This document shows, piece by piece, positions 24,353 to 35,095 of a stretch of 64,000 bases of DNA (position 1 is its first letter; every line of letters begins with the position of its first letter). The DNA is from Avena insularis (lineage: Eukaryota > Streptophyta > Magnoliopsida > Poales > Poaceae): NCBI GenBank assembly GCA_023614405.1, contig CM042686.1, forward strand, positions 466,830,740-466,894,739, written 5' to 3'. The notes beneath the pieces were generated by a model, which did not search any database, was not told where the DNA came from, and saw nothing but the letters and a program-made list of their open reading frames with translations. Both the position numbers and the translations under genes were made by a program.

Positions 24353-27300
24353 TTGAGGAGGAGCCTGCTGCCGTTGCGGCAGGAGATGGAGGAGGACGCC
24401 ATGACGGATTGCGCGTGGGCCGGATCATGGGTCTGTCAAGATGACCTTGACTGGCTCTACCGGACCAGACGCATTCCTGCTGGCGTTGCCGCTCGTCTCC
24501 CCTCCGCCGAACTGGCCCCCTCACCCAATCCGGGTGAGTTTGTTGTGTTCATGTCCCACTTCCAACGGGGATTTGGTCTGCCGGTGAGCGATTTCTTCCG
24601 GGATTGGGTTAGGACCTACCACTTGCAGCCGCACCATCTCCCAGCCAACGCTATCACCTCTCTCTCCGCCTTTGCCTCTACGATCGACGGCTACACCGGA
24701 CTATGGCCCATGAAGGAGCTGTGGATCCGGTTTTACGGCCTTCGTCGCAATGTCATCCCCAACATCCAAGTAGAGTCGGAGGATAAGCAGCTCCCCCAAT
24801 TCGGAGCTGCCTCCATCTCACCCTGGAGACTTTTCGTTTTCCCCTGGGTTACCGGGCTTGACTCCTGCAAAGGATGGGCCCGGACCTTCTTCTATGTCCG
24901 GAATGAGGGCACTGAAGATTTGATTCGGTTGCTGCCCTACGCTCTGGGTCTACCTGACACAGAATTCTGGGAGGAGGTCCCCAAGAAGCCTACAGCTCTG
25001 GCCAACCAAGTTAACAAGAGGTTCGCGGAGCTGAAGAGACTCGGATTGTGCAACGAGGATGCTATGATCACGTTCATGCGCAACCAAATCTCTCCCCTCC
25101 AGAAGCGCACCCACAAGTTGTGCCACATGAGTTTCAGCCGTGACCCCAACCGAACCTCCTCCTTCGAGTTGAGCAACACGAAGATCTTTCGCCGGGTTAA
25201 GGCTCTTTTCACCACCCACAAGGATTTCTCCGCCGAATGGACGTGGGGAATTGAGCACTACTATCGTGACAGGCTCCCTCCCGCGGTAAGCTTCACGGGG
25301 CAAACTTATTTCGGATCAAATATGTGTCGGTTTTTGTTGTATTTTTGACTCTGTTCTTCGTGCTTTTTCTCAGCTGTTCCTTCAGCAAACTCTCGAGGAT
25401 GGTACGGATCCGACCCTTAAGTGGGCGCCGGACCGAGAAATCCCGGACGAGGAGGAGCCGGACTAGGAGATGTTCCTCCCTATGACCGACACTACCAAAT
25501 GACTCAGCGGTAAATTCTCTTCTCTTAGAGATTGGCCCGATGATGAGGATGACTCGGATGTCGACGTGATTGAACCTGTTGAGGCTATCCCTCTTTCTTT
25601 TGCCTTTCCGGCATCAGCTAACCCCGGTGGGCATATCCACGAGGATCCTCCACTTGCTACGGGCGAGCCGGTTCCGGTGGCGTCGAAGAAGAAGCGCGGA
25701 GCCGCATCAAATTCTTCCTGCGAACCTTCTCAGCCCACAAAAAGGCAAAAGAAGGCCGGAGACAAGACTGCCTCCAAGCGGGCAGGCAAAGCCCCGGCAC
25801 GGAGGGCTCGGAAACCCAAGGAGGCCGAAACCTCGGATGCGTAAGTCATTTTTTGTTGCATAACTCACTTTTCCTTGCATCGTGGTAATTTCTCTTCTGA
25901 CATTATTCTCTTTTTCAGGCCTCCGATGGAGGTCCCTCAGAGCGGATCGAGCATATCTTCACCCCTTCGGTCCGGCCCTTCTCCTCCTCGTGACGACGAG
26001 TCACGCCCGCTGAGCCCTATTCCGGAAGGTTCCGCGGCTGCTCCGGGTTCCGCAGTACCTCAATCGAGAGGAACGTGACCTCGGAGCAGGAGGGGTCGGT
26101 CCAGCCGAGGCGACGGCATCCACCACTTCGGCATCGCCGCAACCAGCAACAACCGAGTCTATCTCAACACCAGCACCAGCAGCAGTTCCAGTATCAGCGA
26201 CCGAACCGGCTCCAGCATCTGTTCTAGCACCAAGAAAACCAACCACAGCTCCAAGTCTAGCTACAAGAGCTCCAGTGCCAAGTTCTTCCACCTCGTCCGA
26301 GTCATCTCAGCCTCGGCGAGGAACTACTCCAGCAACCTCTAAGGGGAAATCCACCGCAGTTACTTCTTCCCAGCAAGCTAAGGGCAAATAGGCTCCGGAT
26401 GCCACCAAGTCTGCATCTGTCGAGGCTGGGCAGCGAACCCTAGCATCAATGCTTCCCAAGAAAACTCCAGCAGCGAAGGATGTTCCTGCCGAGCCAACTG
26501 ATGCGCAGCAGATGGTTTTGCATACCAGCCCAGCTCTCGCCCTAGTTGAGAGGAAAGAAGCTCATGCGAAGGGCTTGGTGGCACCCCATATGCCCACCGG
26601 CGAGAGGTACCCTCTGAGCCTTATCGAGTTCGTCATGAACTGGAACAAGGCGGAGTTCGTCCACTACGATGATCTCCCGGAAAAGTTCGGCCCCACAGAA
26701 TTTTCCGCCAAGATGAATACCGCCGCTAAGGCAATTAACCTCGTGGGGCGAATGATGGAGGTATATCGTTTCTCCTTTACATGCTGTAGATAATAACCAT
26801 TAGTCCCCGAGCCTCCGGTGGAGTAGCTTGTTACTCAGCCGGATGCTCATTAGAAAACTAACGTAGCTGCATGTAAACTTCGAATCTGCACACACCTAGA
26901 GCCGTGTTAAGTTCCACTTGGCCCAGATCTTGTACACTTCGAATATGCACACACCTAGAGCCGGGTTAAGTTCCACTTGGCCCGGATCTTGTATACTTCG
27001 AATATGCACACACCTAGAGCCGGGTTAAGTTCCACTTGGCCCGGATCTTGTACACTTCGAATATGCACACACCTAGAGCCGGGTTAAGTTCCACTTGGCC
27101 CGGATCTTGTACTCTTTTAATATGCACACACCTAGAGCCGGGTTAAGTTCCACTTGGCCCGGATCTTGTACACTTCGAATATGCACACACCTAGAGCCGG
27201 GTTAAGTTCCACTTGGCCCGGATCTTGTACACTTCGAATATGCACACACCTAGAGCCGGGTTAAGTTCCACTTGGCTCGGATCTTGTACACTTCGAATAT

Positions 27301-28805
27301 GCACACACCTAGAGCCGGGTTAAGTTCCACTTGGCCCAGATCTTGTACACTTTGAATATGTACCAAGCTAATTTTACACTTCTGTTCTTTTTTCAGGTAA
27401 CCACCAATCGCCGGAGCGCTGAATTCCAACGCCTGCTGGATACCCACAAGATGCTACACGCAAAACATGTTGCACTTAGTGCAGAACATGAAAAGAGGGG
27501 TAATTTTCTCCCTCGGCACCTCTCCGTTTTTCTTCACTTTCTTCCGCCGAACTAATCTCCTCATTCGGTTTCTGCAGCTGGGGTGGAGGCTGAGAACAAG
27601 ATCATGCGGAAGAACTTGGAGGAAATCCGGGGTATGTCCTCTTTTGTTCGACCTCGTAGTGTTTTCCATCTCTTCTTCTCCTTGGCTCGGCAAACATTCA
27701 TTCCTCGGCTCTGCCGGGTCAACATACTATTTCAGCATCGCTTGAGGATAGTGTGCTCGTGCCTGATATGATGCTGCATTTTCTCGAACAAGCAGGGCAG
27801 CATCAAGCCGAGCTGAAGAAAAAGGATGATGAGCTCGCTCTCCTCCAGACTAAGGACGACGAGATTGCCAAGCTCAAGGCTGAGATGGAGAAGATGAAGG
27901 CCCAGCACCAAACCGAGCTCCAAAAGGTTGGAACTTCACAGAAGAGCGTGAGGGCCTTACTCTCCAGATCTCCAAGGACCAGGACCTACTCAGAGAATCT
28001 GACCTCCAGCTTGGGTCGGCAAACGCTGAGCTTGAGCAACTTCGCAAAAGACGCGATGAATGCATCAAGGAGTTAACCCGGATCCATAGCCATATTTCTC
28101 GTAAGTTCCTTTCCCTTATCCGACATAATTCTCCGGGTTACCTTATATGTCTTTTCCTTACCTTCTTCCTTTGCCTTGTTTCCAGACCACTTTCTAGAGG
28201 GTACTTCTATTGCAACCGCTGCTGTTGCCAAATTTCGCCGAGAGAGGGGTACTCCCATCGCTCTTGATGGTGAGAACATTCCCTTAGACATGGAGGACCT
28301 ATTGGTTAGCTTGTCCTCTCGCGTGGAGATCATCAAGAATTATGGCAAGGATATCCTCGACGTTGCAGTTCGCATTTTCAATACGTTCTGGCCCGGAGAG
28401 AGTAGCCCGGAGACCATCGCGATTCTCGTCGAGAAGTTAATGGAGACTGAGACCCAGCTTGACCTCTGGAGAGAGTCCGCTGGGCGTGCTGCAGCCGATA
28501 CCATCCTTCATCATATTCTCACATGGTGCGAGAAGATCGACCTTAGCCTCCTTACAAGCTGGCGCACCGGATCCAGATGGACCGATGATCCAGAGTGGGT
28601 AGCTCGGCGCCAGGCTTGCGCCTACAGCCTCGTCGAATATTCTCCTATTCACGACTGGGTTGAAGGACCGAGCTTCCTAGAATCCGCTGGGGACGAGCAC
28701 AATGAGAACGTTGAAGATGGGTCGGATGAGGGCGGAGAAGATGATGCTTCAGATATTGAAGACAGCGACGACGACGCCGAACTTCCTCCTCCTGCTGCTC
28801 CTTAG
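24353..28805 (+). pseudogene. Antisense multi-exon gene of element D (PF04195-type)
   Basis: Gene on the strand opposite gag-pol. Exon 1 (from ATG 24353 or 24386 to about 25285) encodes the putative gypsy-type transposon domain: PSAELAPSPNPGEFVVFMSH, GFGLPVSDFFRDWVRTYHLQ, LWPMKELWIRFYGLRRN, then KGWARTFFYVRNEG. Introns with GT...CAG ends can be placed at about 25286-25372, 25842-25919, 26761-27396, 27499-27576, 27631-27735 and 28099-28185. Middle exons encode a Lys/Ala/Pro-rich basic stretch (possible nuclear localisation, KKKRG and PTKRQKK), a Ser/Pro-rich region, and a coiled coil (ELKKKDDELALLQTKDDEIA, about 27800-27920). The last exon ends in an acidic Asp/Glu tail. Stops at about 25468, 25500, 26078 and 26390 and a shift near 27935 disable it. 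Function is unknown. Confidence 0.75.
26876..27360 (+). repeat. 59-bp minisatellite, about 8 copies, in an intron of D's antisense gene
   Basis: Head-to-tail array with a 59-base period. Each unit contains GAATATGCACACACCTAGAG, CCGGGTTAAGTTCCACTTGG and CCCGGATCTTGTACACTTC. Copies differ by only a few bases (for example TGTGTTAAG in the first, CTCTTTTAATATG in the fifth junction, CTCGGATC in the seventh). The array lies between a splice-donor-like site at 26761 and an acceptor TTTTTTCAG ending at 27396. Confidence 0.95.
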
Positions 28806-29527
28806 TTCCAAAAAACTTGAAAATTTATCAGATCCCCGTTATGCCGGGTGCAATTGTATGCTGGATATGTGATATTTTGCTACTACATTTCTATGCCGGA
28901 TTAACTTGGACGCAGTCCCCGAGTTTCATTTTCTTGTTCGTCCAATTCTCTGGCTCGGTCCGTGTCTACCTTGATTCGGTTTTACGACTTACGAACCCGA
29001 GCTTCAAAAATCGTTTTAACAATACTTAGAAACTTTTAGGCTTAGCTCAAAATAATTCAGCATAATAACTTGAAATTAAATACAGGGTTAGTCCGAAAAA
29101 CAAACGTTAGCTCGAATAAACTCGTTTCCTTAGTCGTTTTTCATGTGCTACGCAATTCCAAACTTGTTCTCTTGCTTGCCATGAAGCCAATTCTTGTTGG
29201 ACAGCAGCAAGTCGAAGAGTTGGGTTTTTGGTGCTCACACATTACTAATCCGGGTTAAGTAGAACAACTTATTCCAGCTACCGCATAAGAAGTAACAACA
29301 AACATTATTAAGGCAGTCCCCGAGTTACTGCTCGAGGCGCTGCTATTTCATTGATAAGCTCATTGCCGACATACATATCGACATATGAGACGACTCGGAT
29401 ACATACACTTCTTAGCTAAGTGTATAAGGGACGAAGTAGTGCTACATTCCACGGTCGCTTAGATTCCTCTCCGGACCTGTCCGCCTTGTTCTTTTCCTAT
29501 GGCTTTGCATCTATAAGATAGTAAGAA
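28806..29527. other. Element D spacer between antisense gene and integrase
   Basis: Non-coding. Contains AGTCCCCGAG decamers at 28914-28923 and 29315-29324 and several CGGGTTA motifs also found in the 59-bp array and LTR. AT-rich otherwise. No gene is seen. Confidence 0.55.
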
Positions 29528-31031
29528 TCATTGTGCAATTCTTTGCTCACAATGAATGGCCCTTCCCATGGGGGGATAATTTATGCATACCAGTAGTACG
29601 TTGTACCAACCGGAGCACCAGATCGCCTTCCCGAAAGACTCGGGGGCACACTTTCCGGCTATGATAGCGTCGGAGATTTTGCTGATATATGGCGGATCTG
29701 GACAGTGCCAGTTCTCTCGCTTCTTCCAGCAGATCAACATCATTTTGCTAGGCTTCTTGCACTTCGGCTTCTGTGTATTGGGTGACCCTAGGAGAATCAT
29801 GCTCTATGTCGGCTGGTAACACAGCTTCTGCCCCATATACTAGAAAAAATGGCGTATAGCCTGTTGATCGATTCGGAGTTGTTCTTAAACTCCACAGTAC
29901 CGCTGGTAGTTCTTCTATCCAGCACCCCGCTGATCTTTGCAGCGGCTCAATGAGCCGGGGGTTTATCCTGGATAATACTAATCTGTTGGATCTTTCCACT
30001 TGTCCGTTTGATGCGGGGTGGGCTATCGAGGCTACGTCCAGCCGGATCTTTTTATCTCGGCAGAAGCGCGCAAATGCTCCTTCCGCAAAATTTGTTCCAT
30101 TATCAGTTATAATACTGTGTGGATAACCGTATCTCAAGATGATGTCTTTGAGAAATGTCACGGCCGTAGCTCCATCACATTTTCTTATAGGTTTCACTTC
30201 AATCCATTTTGTAAACTTGTCCACCATGACCAAAATGTGTGTCATGTTTCCTCATGCTGGTTTGAACGAGCCAACCATATCCAAGCACCATACAACAAAT
30301 GGCCACGTAATTGGTATGGTCTTGAGTTCCGACATAGGTATATGTGTCTTGGTGGCGTACCTTTGACAACCATTGCATTTTCTCACCAGATCTTCTGCTT
30401 GTTCTAAGGCACTTGGCCAGTAGAATCCATGCCGGAACGCCTTTGCCACCAAGGCTCGGGATGAGGCATGATGCCCGCATTCTCCTTGGTGTATATCTCG
30501 GAGGACGTCAAGCCCTTCTTCCGGGTCAACGCATCGTTGGAGGACATTGGTTACACTCCGTTCGTACAACTCGGAATTGATGATTGTGTATGCTTTTGCT
30601 CTCCTCTGAGTTTGCCGGGCTAACACCTCCTCAACGGGTAATGTTCTGTCTTTCAGGAATTGGAATATAGGCAGTGCCCAAGCTGGTATCGCTCGTGGAG
30701 GGAACATCTCCTCATCAATTTCCATCTGATCCACCGGCATAACTTCAGCCGGATCACGCTGAGCAGTCCCCGGGTCTAGCGAGGTAGTCCCCGGGTTTGC
30801 CGAGGCAGTCCCCGGGTTTGCTGATGCAGTCCCCGGGTCTCGCGTACTACCTCCCGTGTCAATGTCCATGGGCTCAGCTCTGGATTCTGTATTTTCCAGG
30901 ACATAGATCGAGTCGGTTCCTGGGGACGGCCTGATAGATGGTTTTCTGAGGTGTTCCAATGCTATAGCCGGTGGAATTGCCTGTCTGGTCGATCTGAGCT
31001 TCGACAACATGTTGGCAGCCTCGTTTTCCAC
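29528..31031 (-). pseudogene. Integrase of element D with RNase H tail
   Basis: Minus-strand frame 31031-29748 with one nonsense codon (TGA at 30252-30254). N-terminal residues are the end of RNase H and a spacer that includes four 7-residue repeats. The zinc-binding domain reads DIHQGECGHHASSRALVAKA and ends CNGCQRYATKTH (H-H-C-C complete). The catalytic core shows VWCLDMVGSF (Asp), then after the stop VMVDKFTKWIEVKPIRKCDG, SIITDNGTNFAEGAFARFC (Asp) and ASNGQVERSNRLVLSRI (Glu), so the D,D,E triad is retained. It then reads VLWSLRTTPNRSTGYTPFFL and VYGAEAVLPADI, and stops at 29748. The C-terminal tail is in a shifted frame to about 29528. Confidence 0.9.
30765..30837 (-). repeat. Four 21-bp (7-residue) repeats in D polyprotein linker
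   Basis: AGTCCCCGGG occurs at 30765, 30786, 30807 and 30828, exactly 21 bases apart. On the coding strand the units encode PGTASAN, PGTASAN, PGTTSLD and PGTAQRD. The array sits between RNase H and the integrase zinc-binding domain, where length variation is tolerated. Confidence 0.9.
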
Positions 31032-31354
31032 TCGGGGTACATGGTGAAATTCACACCCTCAAGTAACGGATATCTTCTCGCGTGAAATTTGTATAGTGCC
31101 ATGTTTGGATCTAGGGCGTCCCACACTCCGGACACCTGCTGCACCACCAGATCCGAGTCGCCAAAGCATATTATCCGACGTATGCCAATCTCCTTTGCCA
31201 CTTTGAGCCCATGCACAAGAGCCTCATACTCAGCGACATTGTTTGATGCCGCGAAATGGATCTGTAATACGTACTTTAGTTGGTCCTTCTTTGGCGAGGT
31301 AAGCACAACCCCGGCGCCTAATCCGGTTTTGGTTTTCGACCCGTCAAAGTGCAT
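30962..31354 (-). pseudogene. RNase H domain of element D
   Basis: Reads MHFDGSKTKTGLGAGVVLTS (first Asp), ASNNVAEYEALVHGLKVAKE (Glu) and ICFGDSDLVVQQVSG (Asp), the Gypsy RNase H pattern with intact acidic residues. The frame shifts upstream of 31354, between RT and RNase H, and again near 31020, where the continuation lies in the 31031 frame that leads to integrase. Confidence 0.88.
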
Positions 31355-31359
31355 CCTCT

Positions 31360-32650
31360 AGTGGTTCGGATCTGGTGGCGGTGGTTCGTATTGTACCTCG
31401 GCCCAATCCACAAAAAAGTCCGCCATAGCCTGGGACTTGATCACTTCTTCGTCAGATTAGCGCATAAGGGGCTAACTCAATTGCCCATTTTGCAATTCTG
31501 CCACTCGCATCCTTGTTACCCATTATCTCGGATATGGGAGCTTCACATATTACTTTGATGGGGTGCTCCTCAAAGTAATGCTTTAACTTCTTGGCCGCCA
31601 TATAGACACCATATTCCACCTTTTGAAAGTGCGGGTAGTTTTGTTTTGAGGCAGACAACACCTCGCTTAAGTAATATACTGGCCTCTGCACCGTCTTACC
31701 TTCTTCATTGCGCTCCACTACAATCACTGCACTTACAACCCGATTGGTTGTGGCTATGTAGAGCAACATTGGCTCCTTTGATAGTGGAGAGGGTAACACT
31801 GGTGCAGTGGCCAACATCTTTTTTAAGTGGGCAAAGGCTTCATCGGCCTGTGGCGTCCAAACGAATTTATCCGACTTTTTCATGAGTTGGTAGAGAGGCA
31901 GTGCCTTTTCTCCCAACCGACATACAAACCGACTCAACGATGCCAGGCATCCAGTGAACTTCTGGACGTTGTTAAGACACTTTGGCAGCTCCATTCGTTT
32001 GATGGCTCGGATCTTAGTTGGATTAACTTCGATACCTCGGCCGGCGACGAGAAATCCAAGTAATTTTCCAGCCGGGACACCGAAGGTACATTTTTCCGGG
32101 TTAAGCTTCATCCGGAACCTTCTCAAGTTCGCAAATGTTTGCCTTATGTCGTCAAGGAGCGTTGTGCTTTCCTTGGTCTTGATAACCACATCATCCACGT
32201 ATACTTGTACGTTTTGACCTATTTGGTCGTGCAAACATTTTTGCATACATCTTTGGTACGTTGCACCTGCATTACGTAAACCGAACGGCATAGTGCGATA
32301 GCGATAAGCCCGTCACGGGTAATAAACACAGTCTTTATTTGATCATCCGGTTCGAAGGTATCGGTGGAAGCCAGAATATGCATCGATGAATGACAGCATT
32401 CACATCCCGCTTCGAGTCTATGACCTGATCTATCCTCGGCGGAAATGGATCTTTGGACACGCCTTGTTCAGGTTCGTAATCGATACACATACGCCAAACC
32501 ACTGCCACGTTCGGATCGTCCTTCTTCTTTTCTACCAGCACCGGATTAGAGAGCCAATCTGGATATAGTACCTCCATGATAAATCATGCTGCTAGTAACC
32601 GAGCTATCTCGTCTCCAATGACTTTTCTCCTATCCTCGGCGAAGCGGCGG
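31360..32650 (-). pseudogene. Reverse transcriptase of element D
   Basis: The C-terminal two thirds are open at 32291-31452: MPFGLRNAGATYQRCMQKCL, the catalytic box QVYVDDVVIKT with both aspartates, LNPEKCTFGVPAGKLLGFLV, LASLSRFVCRLGEKALPLYQ and RPVYYLSEVLSASKQNYPHF. The N-terminal palm at 32650-32335 (WLSNPVLVEKKKDD, WRMCIDY, DPFPPRIDQVIDS) is broken by small indels between CIDY and YSGY, so that part reads through wrong frames. A stop at 31452-31454 and a frameshift separate it from RNase H. The key catalytic residues survive, unlike those of element A. Confidence 0.9.
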
Positions 32651-32790
32651 AGAGGTTGCTTCACCGGCCTTGCTCCGGGTCTTACGTTCAAAGAGTGCTC
32701 GGCCAACTCCCTCGGAACACCTTGCAAGTCCTATGTAGACCAAGTAAAAATATCCCGATTCTCACGGAGGAAGTTGACGAGCTCGCTTTC

Positions 32791-33984
32791 CTATTTGTCA
32801 GTTAACCCGGCACCAATTGTTACGGTGCGCTCCGGGAACATGTTATCAACTGGAACCTTCTTGGTGTCCTTTGCGGCTTGAAATGAAACACTGCCATGCG
32901 GGTTACTTAACGCCGGCATATATTGCTGCGCGGACTGAGCTAATGCCGCCACCTCTTGGATTTTTATTTTCTCTCGCGCAATCACGAGTGACTCGGCTAA
33001 GTTAGACCCGGCTGAAGCACACTCAATGGAACATCGGAAATCTCCAGCAATGGTAATCACTCCATTTGGCCCGGGCAACTTCATCTTCAGATAACTGATG
33101 TGGCACCTTGCCATGAACTTGTTCAATGCTGGTCTTCCGAGTAACGCGTGATATGCACTTTCCAAGTTCACCACCTCAAACTCCAGATTCTCAGTTCGGC
33201 AGTTATCCCTTGTGCCGAATAGCACGTCGACCCAGACTTTGCCTATGGGCTCATAAGAAATGCCTGGTACAATGCCATGGAAAGTTGTTCTCGTAGCCTG
33301 GAGCATGTTCTCCGAGATGCCCAACTTGCGCATCGTATCCGCATACATTATGTTAATGATACTGCCATTATCAATTAGTACCTTGGAGAACCTCACATTG
33401 ATGTTCGGTCCAATGAATGTCGGATCTAGCACTAGCGCATACGAACCTGGACTCGGCATAAGTTTAGGATGATCTTTGATGTTCCAGGTGATTTCTTGGT
33501 CCGACCAAGGCATGTACCTTGTCACTGCTGGCATGACCGCATTGACCTCCATATGTCGGCGCTGCAAGCTCTTTCTATCTGTTTCCTCAGTCGTGAACAC
33601 ACAATAACTCTGGTGATGTTCCCTGTACTCATTCCTTCCCTCATTTCCGAGGTACCTCTTATCCGGTTGTTGCTGATTTTCCACCTGATGCACTGCATCC
33701 CTTCTCTCATTGTTGTCATACCTCAGCGGAGGGGGAGGCAACATTAGCTGTTGCGTATTCGCCCCGGAGAGCAATTGCTGCCGAGGTTGATCATTCCGGG
33801 GTGCCTGAGCATTCCCCAAACCACCTTGTTCTATCTTACGCATCCACTCACATTGCCTCGTTGTGTGACCCACCGGGCTATTCAGATTTGGCGTGTGAAA
33901 CTTACAGGGCTGGTCCAACATTGACTCATAGGTCTCGGACGGTCTTTCTTTTCCTGCCACTGTTTCTTTTGCTCTGGAGTCCAT
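32791..33984 (-). pseudogene. gag end and aspartic protease of element D
   Basis: A 397-residue open frame. It starts with the end of gag, including a CKFH...GHTTRQCEWM zinc-knuckle-like pattern and Gln/Arg/Asn-rich sequence. It continues with WSDQEITWNIKDHPKL, the standard segment before protease in this lineage. The protease reads VLIDNGSIINIMYADTMRKL; the active-site Asp is present, but the next residue is Asn where DGGS is usual. FHGIVPGISYEPIGKVWVDV and YHALLGRPALNKFMARCHIS follow, then LPGPNGVITIAG. The frame overlaps the gag frame at 33882-33984, which marks a frameshift. Confidence 0.87.
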
Positions 33985-34943
33985 GTTTTCTTGCCATCAT
34001 TTCTTGGAGTCCATTGCCCTCCCGTTCTCTGGCGTTGGTTGCTCCCTGCTCCGGGTTTATCTTGATTCACAGTTGTAACTTGTTGCGAACCGTAGCGATG
34101 ATCCGGTCTATCATCTCTCCTTTTTCCTCTGTAATCGTTCCTCCGGGATGACCCAGCTCCATCCCTCTGATAGTATTCCTTGTTTGACTCATTTGACGCG
34201 AGCCTAGGTTGAGTCGGATCGCCCAAAGCATACAAATCAGCAATCCGGATCATCTCTGCCAGCGTAATTGGCATTTTCCTTTGCAACTTCATCCACAGCT
34301 CGCTGCCATATTTGCACCCTTGCACAAACCACGCTATGGCCTGTGACTCTATGACACCCTCACACGAGTTTCTCACGGTACACCACAAGAATTCACGATC
34401 CGTATCGTTAGGTCTTTGCTTGCACATTGCTAGGGTCTGCGGTCTATTCGGCCTCTGATATGTACTTGAGAAGTTGCTGATAAACATTTCTTCAAAATCT
34501 ATCCAGCAGTTGATGCTTCCGGGTGGTAAATTATTCAGCCATACTCTGGCCGGACCTTCCAACATCTGGGGTACGTATCGTACAGCCCATCTCAAGGTGC
34601 CAGTGGCAATTTTCACTGCCGTAGCATAGTTTATCAGCCAATCCTTCGGCTTGGTACTGCCGTCATACGTCTTCGTGCCTCTGGGCAGCTGGAAGTTGGG
34701 TACCGGTGGCTCTTTCATGATCTGGGGTCCAAAGCACGCTGGACCCGGGGGACCCTGACATTCGATCTGTTTCGACCTATACAGGCGATCTAGTTTTAAC
34801 CTGGCATCATCCAGCGTCAAGTCCCTGCTTCCCAATCTTGACCCTATCACATGATAGTCCGGTCTGGGGTACCCTGCGTTCACCATCTCCGAATCACCGT
34901 CGTTGTATTGGTTTTGCTCTTGTTGTGCACCTTTCTGCTGCAT
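33882..34943 (-). pseudogene. gag core of element D
   Basis: A 353-residue frame with the Retrotrans_gag domain: PVPNFQLPRGTKTYDGSTKP, LEGPARVWLNNLPPGSINCW and EEMFISNFSSTYQRPNRPQT, then FVQGCKYGSELWMKLQRKMP and LAEMIRIADLYALGDPTQP. A basic Arg/Asp/Gln-rich tail follows. The frame runs into the zinc-knuckle part in another frame near 33900. Upstream, 34944-35095 is a shifted Gly/Asn/Gln-rich link to the N-terminal gag segment. Confidence 0.85.
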
Positions 34944-35095
34944 ACCTCAGCCGGCGCTTTGCTCTTGCCTTGGTATATTCCGCTGCTACGGTTGTCCTGC
35001 TCCTGCGGAGTTTCGTTGTCCGGCATTGCCGTTGGCAGGGTTCCCTTGACCGGCATTGCCTTGGTCGTGATTACCTCGGCCAGCTTCACCTCGGC

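Noticed and set aside
26876..27360. CRISPR-like regular repeats
   Set aside because: Units are directly adjacent with no variable spacers, and the context is a plant retrotransposon. It is a minisatellite.
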